From CBDBFG01 sp965204765 (GTDB lineage Bacteria; Pseudomonadota; Alphaproteobacteria; Caedimonadales; UBA9215): a stretch of DNA of 64,000 nt. Each line of letters starts with the position of its first letter. The stretch's first letter is position 1. The position numbers and the translations under genes are program-made. The stretch spans positions 183,107 to 247,106 of the forward strand of contig CBDBFG010000003.1 of the NCBI GenBank assembly GCA_965204765.1, in the 5' to 3' direction. Below, one piece after another: positions 18,002 through 27,597 of this stretch. The notes beneath the pieces are model-generated. The model had not been told where the DNA came from. It was given only the letters and a program-made list of their open reading frames with translations, and searched no databases.

Positions 18002-18592
18002 TTAGAACTTGTAGCTTAGACGAACACCTACGTGGCTTACACGAGGAGTAACTTTTTTGTCGTTCAAAGTCTTTTTGAATTTCTTCGCACCGTACATAGT
18101 GTGAGTGTATTCAGCACCAACCATCATGTTACCCATAACAGGAGTTTCAAAGCTTAGACCAGCAACGAAACCGTTCATACGGTTGTTGTCTTTTTTGTGC
18201 TCAGTACCAATAAGCTTCTTAGATTCAAACTTAGTGTTCATCCAACCAAGTCTTAGGCAAGTCATCCAACCGCCACACATTTTACCAAAACGAGCAGAAA
18301 GACCAAAGCTGTTTTTAGCATTAAACTTAGTGTGACCTGCTTTGTAACCCATACCGTGAAGGTCACCGTTTGCTTCAAGACCACATACAACCATTCCCAT
18401 GTCTTGCATGTAACCAACGTGAACACCACCGTTGAATCCTCTTAGTGCATTTTCACCAGCAGTACCTTTTACTTTGTAAGAACCCATGCCGTATCCACCG
18501 CTAACACCAGCGTACATAGCATTCATCATAGTGTTCGCACTAGCAACACCAACAGTAGCTGCAAGAGCAGCTGCAGTAATTATTTTTTTCAT
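18002..18592 (-). CDS. outer-membrane beta-barrel protein (porin-like)
   Basis: A 196-residue protein with a clear signal peptide (KKIITAAALAATVGVASA, cleavage near residue 20) followed by short amphipathic strands and a C-terminal aromatic residue in VGVRLSYKF, the signature of BAM-assembled beta-barrels. An eight-stranded OmpA/OmpW-size barrel fits its length. It is rich in Gly and Met with several cysteines. The ATG at 18592 has AAAGGA upstream; an upstream start at 18628 is rejected because the signal peptide begins here. It has its own terminator, which suggests a highly expressed monocistronic surface protein. Confidence 0.85.
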   Translation of the reverse strand: MKKIITAAALAATVGVASANTMMNAMYAGVSGGYGMGSYKVKGTAGENALRGFNGGVHVGYMQDMGMVVCGLEANGDLHGMGYKAGHTKFNAKNSFGLSARFGKMCGGWMTCLRLGWMNTKFESKKLIGTEHKKDNNRMNGFVAGLSFETPVMGNMMVGAEYTHTMYGAKKFKKTLNDKKVTPRVSHVGVRLSYKF

Positions 18593-18776
18593 TTGACAAT
18601 TCCTTTCATAATTATTCCCCTTAACCACAAGGGAGAAACTAAGATCATTTTATAACTCATTGTGATACTTAAAACATTATTTTTTTGACTTTCGCATTTT
18701 TTTAGTCAACTATGTTGCTAAAATACAACACCACAAATGACAACTATCTAGACCAAGCCTCATCCCTAATAAGGTA

Positions 18777-20594
18777 CTAGCTAGCTGGATTTTGTTCCGA
18801 TAATACAAACCACTCTTCTTCTAAATGACTGATCTTATCATTCTTTTCCGCTAAAACAGTTGCTAATTCATTTGCGTGCACAGGATTTGTCACAAATATA
18901 CTACTATCACTTAATTGCTCTCTTAATAAATCAACTTCAGACTCTAACTGAGCTATTAATTTTGGCAATTGTTCTAAACGGTATTTTTGATTAAAGGACA
19001 ACCTAGTTGTGTTACTACTTTTAGTACTGTCTTTTTTCGTAATACTGGTTTTTTTCTTTATATGATTTGTACTATCAGGTTGTGATCCTCTTTGTCTCAA
19101 ATAATCGCTATACCCACCAGCATATTCTTTGACAGAATTATCATCAGCAAAAACAATCATGGAGGTTACCGTGTTATCCAAAAAGTCACGATCATGACTT
19201 ACGATGATAATTGTACCTTTATAGTCTATTAGCACACATTGCAACATCTCTAATGTATCCATATCCAAATCATTAGTAGGTTCATCCAAAATAAGAAAAT
19301 CTGACTCTAGAGCTAATGTTTTTGCTAATACTAATCTGTTCTTTTCACCACCTGATAAAGTTTGGATAGGTGATTTTGCCTGCTCATGGGTAAACATAAA
19401 TTGCTTTAGATATGATACAACATGTATCATTTTGCCAAGTGCATGCACATAATCCCCTCCGTTAGGACATAATACATCCCAAGGCGTCTTTGCATCTAAC
19501 AATAGTTGTCTAGATTGATCAATATATGCAGTATTAACCGTAATACCTCGCCTTACCTTGCCAGAATCAGGCTTAATCTTGCCTAAGATTATCTGAATTA
19601 ATGTACTTTTCCCGGAACCATTTGCACCGCAAATACCTATTCTATCCCCCTTGAGTATCCGTACTGAAAAATCATTAAACAACCAATGATCATTATATTG
19701 CTTTCCTATCGAGAGACATTCTGCTATCAACTTGCTAGAGTTACTTTCTCGTGCCTTTTGTACCTGTAATCTAATACCTTGTTGCTTGCATAACTGACTT
19801 TGTTTTTGTTCACGCAATGCCTGCAAGCGCTTTAGTCTACCTTGATTTCTTTTGCGTCTCGCACTAATGCCACCGGCTAACCAATGATTTTCTTGTTGCA
19901 ACAGTTTATTTTGGCGTACTAATCTTTTTTCTTCCTCAAGATAGATTTTTTCTGACCAGTCCGCAAAAAAACTAAATCCTTTGTTATGAGCTAACAAACG
20001 CTGATCATATATCCACCACATACAACTAGTAATATTTTTTAAAAATGCTTTATCATGGCTAATTGTCACCACCGCACCATTACAACTTTTTATTGTTTTT
20101 TCTAACCATGTAATAGAATTAATATCAAGATGATTGGTTGGCTCATCCAGTAGTAACAGATCAGGTTCCCCCACTAAATTACGAACTATATCAATTTTTT
20201 TTGCCTGCCCACCAGATAAAGAAGACAAGCTCTGATCATATTTTACTTTGATGTTATCTAACCACTCCTTAGCTAAATAACTTACCTCTCCATAATGCTG
20301 AATCTGATGTTTAGCACAACCAGATATCACATATTCTAATGCACTACTATAACCAGAAAAATCTACTTCTTGTTTTAGGTATCTGACAATAAGTGATGGT
20401 TGTATGATACTCTCTTTTGCATCCATTGGTAATCTACCGCTGATCACATTCAACAAAGTAGACTTACCACAACCATTACGACCAATTAAGCAAATCTTAT
20501 CCCGCTTGCCTATATTAAAACTAACATCTCGCAATAAGGTTTTTTCTGCTAGTACAACATCCAAGTTTTTAACACATATGATGTTATTATTCAT
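18777..20594 (-). CDS. uup: ABC-F ATPase (Uup-like)
   Basis: A 605-residue protein with two ABC ATPase domains and no membrane segments. Walker A motifs are GRNGCGKST and GANGSGKST, signature motifs LSGGQAKK and LSGGEKNR, and Walker B regions LLLLDEPTNHLD and FLILDEPTNDLD. A C-terminal coiled coil (about 535-600) is typical of Uup, which acts on ribosomes or branched DNA. The codon before the ATG at 20594 is GTG and could also start translation. It follows the POT transporter by 7 bases. Confidence 0.93.
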   Translation of the reverse strand: MNNNIICVKNLDVVLAEKTLLRDVSFNIGKRDKICLIGRNGCGKSTLLNVISGRLPMDAKESIIQPSLIVRYLKQEVDFSGYSSALEYVISGCAKHQIQHYGEVSYLAKEWLDNIKVKYDQSLSSLSGGQAKKIDIVRNLVGEPDLLLLDEPTNHLDINSITWLEKTIKSCNGAVVTISHDKAFLKNITSCMWWIYDQRLLAHNKGFSFFADWSEKIYLEEEKRLVRQNKLLQQENHWLAGGISARRKRNQGRLKRLQALREQKQSQLCKQQGIRLQVQKARESNSSKLIAECLSIGKQYNDHWLFNDFSVRILKGDRIGICGANGSGKSTLIQIILGKIKPDSGKVRRGITVNTAYIDQSRQLLLDAKTPWDVLCPNGGDYVHALGKMIHVVSYLKQFMFTHEQAKSPIQTLSGGEKNRLVLAKTLALESDFLILDEPTNDLDMDTLEMLQCVLIDYKGTIIIVSHDRDFLDNTVTSMIVFADDNSVKEYAGGYSDYLRQRGSQPDSTNHIKKKTSITKKDSTKSSNTTRLSFNQKYRLEQLPKLIAQLESEVDLLREQLSDSSIFVTNPVHANELATVLAEKNDKISHLEEEWFVLSEQNPAS

Positions 20595-20601
20595 CACGTG
20601 A

Positions 20602-22089
20602 TTAACTATACTTTTTTGTTGTTTTATTCATCCATAGTCCCACTAGCACCGTCAATACAAAACCACCAATAGCGATAACAGTAAAAATCTTAAAGGTATT
20701 ACCATATATCCCTATGGATTGTAGCAAAAATGATTTGTCATCAGTCGCTTGTGCAGGAATAGCAGCAATGTTTGATAAATATTTTGCTATCAAACTAGCA
20801 AAACTAATACCTAACATCGAACTTGCCATCATCACACCTTTAAAACGATCAGGTGATATTTTTGAAGTTAAAGATAACATTATTGGGAAAGTAAGTATTT
20901 CTGCTATTGTACCCAATACCAAACCAGCAATTACATACCATGCTGGTGATAATCCATCACTAGACTGTCCACTAATACATCCCATAAATAATATAAAAAA
21001 TGCCACTCCAGATAACAAAAATGCCAGTGCAAATTTGCTAGCAGGTTGTAAATCCTTGCCTTTTTTAGCAAGCACGGTCCAAACGTAAGAAAATATACCC
21101 GCCAAACTCAAAACCGTAAGAGGGTTAATGGATTGAAAGTACTCTACCTTCAATGATTGACCTAAGAAAATTTTATTCACATTTCTCTTAATAAATAAAA
21201 CCACAACCATATCCTGTTGTAAAATCAGAGCAAATGAAAACATATACACAACCAACCCGACAATTAACGTAAATATTTTCTCTCGTTCCTCGGCATTACA
21301 CTGTAAAATAATTTTACCGATATAAAGAGCAAACACCAAACCAACAAATGGAAAAAAAGTACAAAATTTTTCATGATGGTACAGAATACAAGCAAATAAA
21401 GGACCGGATATAATTCCTCCCATAGCAACTAACCAATAAGACTTACTACTGGGACCTTTATCAATATGGGAAAAGTATTTTTTTTGTGTCAAAGCAATAA
21501 CCGCACCGATTAACATTCCTAACCCTGCAATTCCAAAACCATAATGCCAACCATATTCATGCCGCACATAACCACATACAATTGGTGCAAATATTGACCC
21601 TATATTGATAGCAAAATAAAAAATAGTGTACCCTGCATCCTTCAAAGATTTATTTTTGTCTTTATATAACATACCCACACTCGAAGACATATTCGCTTTA
21701 AAAAACCCTGTACCCGTGATAATAAAACCTAAGCCTAGGTAGAAAAAGTATTCACCAAACGGCATAAGTCCTAAACAAAAATGACCAATAGCCATAATAA
21801 CACAACCCATAATCACACCGGACTTAAACCCAATTATTTGATCAGCTAAATAACCACCAATTAGCGGAGTAACATAGAGAAGCGATACATAAGAACTAAA
21901 TATACCAAGAGAGTTGCTATCACTGTAATGCAATGACACGGTCATATACATTAACAACATAGCCCGTAACCCAAAAAAACTAAACCTCTCAAAGATCTCG
22001 ATGGACGAAAGCACAAAAATCCCTGTGGGATGACCAAAAAAAGAAGAATCTTTCTTTGGTATAGAGCTAATTTTACGTGTCTTTTGCAT
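20602..22089 (-). CDS. POT-family proton-coupled oligopeptide transporter
   Basis: A 495-residue protein with 12-14 membrane helices. EIFERFSFFGLRAMLLMY is the POT/PTR2 signature with the ExxERFxYYG proton-coupling motif, and a GTGFFKANMSS segment follows, also characteristic. It imports di- and tripeptides with protons across the inner membrane, a plausible nutrient route for a host-associated bacterium. The ATG at 22089 has GGTGATT just upstream. It heads a two-gene unit with uup. Confidence 0.92.
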   Translation of the reverse strand: MQKTRKISSIPKKDSSFFGHPTGIFVLSSIEIFERFSFFGLRAMLLMYMTVSLHYSDSNSLGIFSSYVSLLYVTPLIGGYLADQIIGFKSGVIMGCVIMAIGHFCLGLMPFGEYFFYLGLGFIITGTGFFKANMSSSVGMLYKDKNKSLKDAGYTIFYFAINIGSIFAPIVCGYVRHEYGWHYGFGIAGLGMLIGAVIALTQKKYFSHIDKGPSSKSYWLVAMGGIISGPLFACILYHHEKFCTFFPFVGLVFALYIGKIILQCNAEEREKIFTLIVGLVVYMFSFALILQQDMVVVLFIKRNVNKIFLGQSLKVEYFQSINPLTVLSLAGIFSYVWTVLAKKGKDLQPASKFALAFLLSGVAFFILFMGCISGQSSDGLSPAWYVIAGLVLGTIAEILTFPIMLSLTSKISPDRFKGVMMASSMLGISFASLIAKYLSNIAAIPAQATDDKSFLLQSIGIYGNTFKIFTVIAIGGFVLTVLVGLWMNKTTKKYS

Positions 22090-22135
22090 TAATAATCACC
22101 ATTGCATAATGGCAAAGTATAATAATGTTTTTTAT

Positions 22136-23170
22136 TTATGCAAGTTGCTTCTCGTACAAATCGATATAGTACGGTATCGTATTCTTAATAGATTCCCTAG
22201 CGCTTACAGTCGGATTCCACCGTAAAACCTGTTGTGCTTTTTTAATAGATGGCACCCTAAACCCCATATCTTGATAATGCTTACCGTAATGAACACTGCC
22301 GTCTACATGTGTAATTTTTAATTGCTCAACGAGATAAGAATAAGCCGGTATCTTTTTAAACTCTTCGCATATAATATCGACAAACTCGGCAATAGATAAG
22401 TCATTATCTGGATTACCTATATTAAAAATTTGTTGATTAGCACAATTATTTTTGTTTGCTATAATTTTTATCAAACAATCAATGGCATCATTAATATCAA
22501 TAAAACTGCGACGCTGATTACCACCATCAACCAATTTAATCTCTCCATGATATAAAATATTAGAAATGAACATTGTTAATGATCTAGCAGAACTTTTATC
22601 TTTCTGTAAATAATCTAATTTAGGACCAATCCAATTAAAGGGCCTAAATATGCTATATTGCAGATTTTCATGTATACCGTATGCATATATAACCCGATCA
22701 AGCATTTGCTTAGAACAAGAGTATATCCAGCGTTGTTTACTAATCGGACCAGTGATTAAAACAGAATCCTCCTCATCAAATTCTTGATCTGTACACATTC
22801 CGTACACCTCAGAACTAGATGGAAATACCACACGTTTATTATATTGCACACAGTAACGAATGATTTCTAAATTAAGCTCAAAATCTAGTTCAAAAACTTT
22901 CAGAGGATTTTGCACATATAAAGCCGGGTTCGCAATAGCAATTAATGGTAACACTACATCGCACTGTTTGATATGATCAACGATCCATTTTTTGTGCTTA
23001 TGAGCATCACCTTTTTGGAAATGAAAACGCTGATGATTAACACAATTTTCCAATTTATCATCAGCCATATCTAAGGCATATATATGCCAATCACTATTTT
23101 GTAATATTTTTTCGGACAATAGACTGCCAATAAAACCATTGGCTCCTAAGATTAATAATTTCTTACTCAT
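22136..23170 (-). CDS. arnA: UDP-glucuronic acid oxidative decarboxylase (ArnA C-terminal half only)
   Basis: A 344-residue short-chain dehydrogenase/epimerase closely resembling the C-terminal half of ArnA. GANGFIG (9-15) is the NAD loop. FPSSSEVYGMC contains the catalytic Ser and Glu, YSCSK the Tyr/Lys pair, and GGNQRRSFIDI the Arg specific to ArnA. It converts UDP-glucuronate to UDP-4-keto-pentose. Enterobacterial ArnA is about 660 residues with an N-terminal formyltransferase; that half is absent here and nothing in the neighbourhood supplies it. The start overlaps the arnC stop by one base (TAATG). It is the last gene of the arn operon. Confidence 0.92.
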   Translation of the reverse strand: MSKKLLILGANGFIGSLLSEKILQNSDWHIYALDMADDKLENCVNHQRFHFQKGDAHKHKKWIVDHIKQCDVVLPLIAIANPALYVQNPLKVFELDFELNLEIIRYCVQYNKRVVFPSSSEVYGMCTDQEFDEEDSVLITGPISKQRWIYSCSKQMLDRVIYAYGIHENLQYSIFRPFNWIGPKLDYLQKDKSSARSLTMFISNILYHGEIKLVDGGNQRRSFIDINDAIDCLIKIIANKNNCANQQIFNIGNPDNDLSIAEFVDIICEEFKKIPAYSYLVEQLKITHVDGSVHYGKHYQDMGFRVPSIKKAQQVLRWNPTVSARESIKNTIPYYIDLYEKQLA

Positions 23171-24135
23171 TATTTATTATCACCTTCTGTATCACTATTT
23201 GTATCTAATATTTCTTTAATTAAAAATCTAGGCCTTTTCCTCACAACTTCATATATTCTGCCCACATATTCACCAACTATGCCGATCCCTGCTATTGCTA
23301 CACTGACTAAAAACATCAATATCGCCACTATAGTAAACAAACCACCGACTTCTGGCCCAACAACAAGACGCCTTATCAATAAGTATGCCACCAAAATTCC
23401 ACTTAACAATGATACAACGAAACCAAACACTGTAAATATATGCAGTGGTGCCATGGAAAACCCAGTAAACAAATCAAAGGTGACCCTTATTAGACGATAA
23501 ACGTCATATTTTGAATCACCTTCTGTCCTTGGTTCATTTCTTATCACGACCTCGGTAGGGTTAGTAGCAAATTTATAACCCAAAGCCGTTACAAAAGTAG
23601 ACGATTCATCACACTGTGTAATAAGCCTAACAATACGACTACTGTAAGCGCGCATCATACACCCTTGATCGGTAATTTTTATATCGGTTACCTTACCTCT
23701 AATTTTGTTCATTAATTTTGAGGGATATCCTCTGAATAACAAAGAATCATTACGCGAGTCTCGTATTGATCCTACATAATCATACCCTTCTTCATATTTT
23801 TTTAACAAGGTGGGAATTTCTTCAGGAGGATTCTGCAAGTCCGCATCGAGGTTAATTACCACCTCTCCCTTTGCACGTTCAAAAGCGGCCATAATAGCCA
23901 TATGCTGACCAAAATTACCATTAAATTCTATAATTTTAATTTGCTCGGGACGCCTTTTGTGAAATTCTTTTAATATATTCGCTGTATTATCTTTACTACC
24001 ATCATTAGTAAAAATTATCTCACATTTTTTCCCGATAGAATCAACCACCTTGGTCAATCTGGAATACATAGTTTCTAGGCACTCTTGTTCATTATATACC
24101 GGGATCACTACCGATAAATATATATCACCACTCAT
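23170..24135 (-). CDS. arnC: undecaprenyl-phosphate aminoarabinose-type glycosyltransferase
   Basis: A 321-residue GT2 enzyme: N-terminal nucleotide-sugar domain starting SVVIPVYNEQECLE, acidic motif VINLDADLQNPPEEIP, and two C-terminal membrane helices (about 228-250 and 265-290) ending in EYVGRIYEVVRKRPRF, typical of ArnC/DPMS-like transferases. It attaches the pentosamine to undecaprenyl phosphate on the cytoplasmic face. It follows arnB by 2 bases. In the canonical route ArnC uses the formylated sugar; no formyltransferase is seen here. Confidence 0.92.
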   Translation of the reverse strand: MSGDIYLSVVIPVYNEQECLETMYSRLTKVVDSIGKKCEIIFTNDGSKDNTANILKEFHKRRPEQIKIIEFNGNFGQHMAIMAAFERAKGEVVINLDADLQNPPEEIPTLLKKYEEGYDYVGSIRDSRNDSLLFRGYPSKLMNKIRGKVTDIKITDQGCMMRAYSSRIVRLITQCDESSTFVTALGYKFATNPTEVVIRNEPRTEGDSKYDVYRLIRVTFDLFTGFSMAPLHIFTVFGFVVSLLSGILVAYLLIRRLVVGPEVGGLFTIVAILMFLVSVAIAGIGIVGEYVGRIYEVVRKRPRFLIKEILDTNSDTEGDNK

Positions 24136-24137
24136 TT

Positions 24138-25319
24138 CTACTTCCTCTTTAATATACTGGCCATTGATTGTATAACGTAATCTTGCTGTTTAAAGGTCAT
24201 CTTTGGGAACAGTGGCAAGCTTACAATAGTATCAGATATACTTTCAGCATTAACAAAACTGTGTTTTTTATATCCATAAGTATCGGAATAGTATTTAAAC
24301 AAATGTATAGCAGGGTAATGATGAGCTGTACCGATGTTATACTGTTTCATTGACTCAATAAATTGATCCCTAGAGATAATCTTATCATTAATTAATACCG
24401 TAAAAATATGCCATGAATGTTGGTTATTAGCGTCTGCATCTTTGGGTAGAGTTAATTCTGACCAATTGCTAAATGCATCTAAATACCTATTAGCAAGAGT
24501 TTGACGCATCATGTTCATAGTATCTAGTTTTTTTAACTGTACTATTCCTATTGATGCTTGCAAATCAGACATATTACATTTATACCCAGGAGAAACAATA
24601 TTTATCTGCTGACTACCCTCTTTTGTATACCTGTACCATGCGTCTTTTGCTATACCATGAAACCTTAAAGCTTTTAACGACTGTGCCGTATCTTTATCAT
24701 GCACTGTAATTATACCGCCTTCTGCAGTAGTCATATTCTTGCATGGATGAAAGCTAAACACTTGAATATCACCAAAACTTCCTATTTTACTACCGGAGTA
24801 TTCAGAACCAATGGCATGTGCAGCGTCTTCTATTACTCGTAAATTGTGTTTTTTTGCTAGATCATAGATTTTGTCCAGATTTACTGGTAATCCAGCGAAA
24901 TGAACAGGCATAATTGCTTTTGTTCTTGCTGTAATAACAGATTCTATCTTATTTACATCTATGTTAAACGTACCAGGGTCAATATCCACAAAAACAGGAG
25001 TGGCGCCAGCATGTGTAATAGCATTAGCCGTTGCCACAAAAGTGAACGGTGTTGTGATCACCTCATCACCACCCCTAACACCAGCCGCAACTAAAGCAAG
25101 ATGTAACCCAGATGTTGCAGAAGTAACCGCAATCGCATTGGTATCGCCACCTAGGTAATCACTAATCTGCTGCTCAAAAGACTGTACTCTGGAACCGGTA
25201 GCAAGCCATCCAGAGCGCATACAATCGATAACAGCATTAATTTCATCCTCATCAATACTAGGAGAAGAAAATGGCAAAAATTTTTCTATAATATCTTGGT
25301 CTATACTAGCTTTGTCCAA
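24138..25319 (-). CDS. arnB: UDP-4-amino-4-deoxy-L-arabinose aminotransferase
   Basis: A DegT/DnrJ/EryC1-family PLP aminotransferase of about 393 residues. The PLP lysine is in SFHPCKNMTTAEGG (about K194), and the family motif IEDAAHAIGSEY is present. FLPFSSPSIDEDEI matches the ArnB N-terminus. It aminates UDP-4-keto-pentose. There is no ATG before the conserved N-terminus. I chose TTG at 25319 because GGTGGAG lies 7 bases upstream; GTG at 25334 is the alternative. Either way it overlaps the upstream EmrE-like gene. Confidence 0.92.
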   Translation of the reverse strand: MDKASIDQDIIEKFLPFSSPSIDEDEINAVIDCMRSGWLATGSRVQSFEQQISDYLGGDTNAIAVTSATSGLHLALVAAGVRGGDEVITTPFTFVATANAITHAGATPVFVDIDPGTFNIDVNKIESVITARTKAIMPVHFAGLPVNLDKIYDLAKKHNLRVIEDAAHAIGSEYSGSKIGSFGDIQVFSFHPCKNMTTAEGGIITVHDKDTAQSLKALRFHGIAKDAWYRYTKEGSQQINIVSPGYKCNMSDLQASIGIVQLKKLDTMNMMRQTLANRYLDAFSNWSELTLPKDADANNQHSWHIFTVLINDKIISRDQFIESMKQYNIGTAHHYPAIHLFKYYSDTYGYKKHSFVNAESISDTIVSLPLFPKMTFKQQDYVIQSMASILKRK

Positions 25320-25683
25320 TACAGTACACTCCACCGATAATTAATAATGATCCGATAATTCGAATACTAGAAATATTTTCTCCAAAAACGAAATAGCCAA
25401 TAAACATCATGAGAACATAACCAATAGCCGCCATCGGACAGGCGTAACTAACATCTACCCTTGATAAAACAATTAACCAAGCTACTACGGAAAAGACATA
25501 CAATGATATACCAGAAATGACATATAAATTAGTCGACACCCTGAATAAAATATCAAATAAATTACATAATTTACACTCTATATTACTAATAACTTGTGCC
25601 CCTATTTTAAGCAAAGTTTGTGCAATCGCACTAATAGCAACACTAAATATTATTAAAGGCATATATTGCAGATTTACACTCAT
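25306..25683 (-). CDS. EmrE-like flippase subunit (ArnE/ArnF type)
   Basis: A 125-residue protein with four membrane helices, the size of small multidrug-resistance/ArnE-ArnF subunits. The internal SRVDVSYACPMAAIGYVL segment is the family-typical helix. In enterobacteria ArnE and ArnF form a heterodimer that moves undecaprenyl-phosphate-L-Ara4N across the inner membrane. Only one subunit is present, so it may be a homodimer or its partner lies elsewhere. The ATG at 25683 was chosen because AAGGAG, which overlaps the arnT stop, is 5 bases upstream. Confidence 0.85.
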   Translation of the reverse strand: MSVNLQYMPLIIFSVAISAIAQTLLKIGAQVISNIECKLCNLFDILFRVSTNLYVISGISLYVFSVVAWLIVLSRVDVSYACPMAAIGYVLMMFIGYFVFGENISSIRIIGSLLIIGGVYCIGQS

Positions 25684-25685
25684 TT

Positions 25686-27347
25686 TCACTCCTTTGATAA
25701 TAGTGCGGAATTTCTATTCTGATAGATCATTCGCAAACCTTTCACATGATAACTCTCTAGCAAATAATTAGCAATGTTATTTGGCGTAACTATTAAAACC
25801 CTGTCTTGTAAATTACTCAACAACAATTTGGTAAACCTTTCTTCATTGATAATCCATTTACTGGTATCTTCTTGCTTAATACCAAAATCTAATTCACCGC
25901 TCCAATTTGCTATATGTACAGTACGCCCAAGATATGCTGGCAGATCTTGATAATATTTGCGATAACAAATAACTTTTATGTTTGGCCCATAATTATTATT
26001 GATCAACATCGCAATATCTTTTACTGACCTACCTTCTACTGCATTCCAACAAATGTTTAATGGTAAGAACATACATATTCCAGTAATTAGCATAGAACAA
26101 ATCACCGCCTTGCTATGCATTTTATTAAAAAAGTATAGGGTAGCAACTATTCCTAACATCAGCACACAAATCAAAATGCATACACACCTGACCACTAACA
26201 ATAAATCTATTAGCTCCTCGGTATATAACGCAATGTAAAAAGCCACTGCAAGAATACCAGACATTCCTTGAAAGATAACCACCTCTTTTTTGTAACCAGG
26301 TAGTAATGTTGCTTTATTCCATAGCTCATAAACTATCTTGCCAATAAATATAGAAAGTGGGGGGAAAACGGGTACAATGTATGGTATTAACTTTGAACTA
26401 GATAATGAATAAAACAAGATAATAAAAGTAACCCAGATTAATAAAAATCCATCTACCAAATAAGTAGATTGTTTTTGCTTTACTGATAACACACTATTTT
26501 TCAAGGCTCGCCATAAAAACTGACTCCAGGGATAAAAACCCAAGAAAATAATTGGTATAAAAAACCATATCGGCTGATAACGTCTATGTATTTTAGTAAA
26601 AAACCGTAAAAATTGCTCGTGTATAAAATAAAAATCAAAAAATTCTGGATTCTCTGTCGCTACCAAAACATGCCATGGCACTGCGATCACCAGAAAAAGA
26701 GCTATCCCCCACCATGACTTAAAAATTAATTTTAATAACTCTAGATTCTTATAATATAAAGACCACAAGATGATAATACAACCGGGGATGATTATTCCCA
26801 CCAATCCCTTGGTTAAAATCGCACAAGCAGAGCTCACAAAAAATACACTTAAAGCAATATTACACCGTAATTTTTTATGAATATTGCATAGAGCATAAAA
26901 TACGCTCATCAAAGATAACGTCATCAATATCGATAAAGCCATATCAAGAATTAATATTCTACTATGCGCATAGTACAACAAAGAAGAGGACAATACCGTT
27001 GCACTTGCAAGCGCTATCCCTCTATTATAAAAACTCCTAGCAAAGGCATAGGTACCTACACATCCTATCACAGTAAACAAAGCTGGCCAAAAGCGCAACG
27101 CCCATTCATTAACGCCAAATAATTTAATCATCCCTGCTGTTAACCAATACATTAAAACTGGTTTTTCAAAATATTTTACGCCATTCAGTCTTGGCGTAAC
27201 ATAATCTCCGGTTGCAACCATTTCCCTTGGAATCTCTGTATATCTACCCTCATCAGGAGAAGACAAGGGCCTAAAACCTAGCAAAATACCAAACAAAACA
27301 GAGGCTAAGACTGCAATTAAAATTGTATCTTGCGTATAAGAACGCAT
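25686..27347 (-). CDS. arnT: lipid A L-Ara4N transferase, ArnT/PMT-family glycosyltransferase
   Basis: A 553-residue GT-C membrane enzyme with about 12 helices. After the first helix comes RPLSSPDEGRYTEIPREM, with the conserved acidic pair in periplasmic loop 1, then TPRLNGVKYFEKPVLMYW, a typical ArnT substrate-site region. It transfers pentosamine from undecaprenyl phosphate to lipid A, giving resistance to cationic peptides. It is the promoter-proximal gene of the operon. The ATG at 27347 has AAAGGT upstream; TTG codons at 27377 and 27389 are alternatives. A terminator-ended small transcript lies about 160 bases upstream on the same strand. Confidence 0.9.
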   Translation of the reverse strand: MRSYTQDTILIAVLASVLFGILLGFRPLSSPDEGRYTEIPREMVATGDYVTPRLNGVKYFEKPVLMYWLTAGMIKLFGVNEWALRFWPALFTVIGCVGTYAFARSFYNRGIALASATVLSSSLLYYAHSRILILDMALSILMTLSLMSVFYALCNIHKKLRCNIALSVFFVSSACAILTKGLVGIIIPGCIIILWSLYYKNLELLKLIFKSWWGIALFLVIAVPWHVLVATENPEFFDFYFIHEQFLRFFTKIHRRYQPIWFFIPIIFLGFYPWSQFLWRALKNSVLSVKQKQSTYLVDGFLLIWVTFIILFYSLSSSKLIPYIVPVFPPLSIFIGKIVYELWNKATLLPGYKKEVVIFQGMSGILAVAFYIALYTEELIDLLLVVRCVCILICVLMLGIVATLYFFNKMHSKAVICSMLITGICMFLPLNICWNAVEGRSVKDIAMLINNNYGPNIKVICYRKYYQDLPAYLGRTVHIANWSGELDFGIKQEDTSKWIINEERFTKLLLSNLQDRVLIVTPNNIANYLLESYHVKGLRMIYQNRNSALLSKE

Positions 27348-27504
27348 TTGAGATGTTACCTTTGTTTGTTTATTCAATTTTACTTCCAATCATGCATCAC
27401 TGTTTAAGCAACTTCACAACCCAACTTTACTACAGCTTAGAATTAAAACACCATAGAATTAATAATGAAAGAATATTCTACAAATACTGGTTAAAATCAG
27501 TTTG

Positions 27505-27591
27505 CAAAAAAAAATCCCGGACCGAAGTCCGAGACAAGTTTTACAGGGAGGCTAGATAAAGAGGGTAAAAACAGGAATACCCTCCTTCTAT
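27505..27591 (-). ncRNA. candidate structured small RNA or attenuated leader of the arn operon
   Basis: A minus-strand transcript of about 87 bases is predicted from a promoter-like element and the strong terminator at its end. It contains a 7-bp hairpin (GAGGGTA/TACCCTC, 27584-27578 with 27567-27561, ten-base loop), a single-stranded stretch, then the UUCG terminator hairpin. An AAGGAGG stretch near the 5' end resembles a ribosome-binding site, but no ATG, GTG or TTG follows at a suitable distance. I recognise no known RNA family (not SRP RNA, 6S or tmRNA by motif). It could be a free sRNA or a leader whose readthrough controls arnT-arnE/F-arnB-arnC-arnA. Confidence 0.5.
27506..27533 (-). 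terminator. strong intrinsic terminator upstream of arnT
   Basis: On the minus strand CTCGGAC, a TTCG tetraloop and GTCCGGG make a 7-bp stem (one G-T pair), followed by A and nine T. This is a textbook rho-independent terminator. It lies 5' of arnT and 3' of no protein gene on that strand, so it must end a noncoding RNA or attenuate the arn operon. Confidence 0.9.
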
Positions 27592-27597
27592 GTAGTC

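Noticed and set aside
18684..18710. TTGACT/AGTCAA inverted repeat upstream of the porin-like gene as a promoter or terminator
   Set aside because: No -10 at correct spacing and no T tract after the hairpin. It may be an operator but there is no support.
27323..27559. Plus-strand 78-codon frame before rph
   Set aside because: It overlaps the start of arnT and crosses the small-RNA terminator, and its composition is low-complexity.
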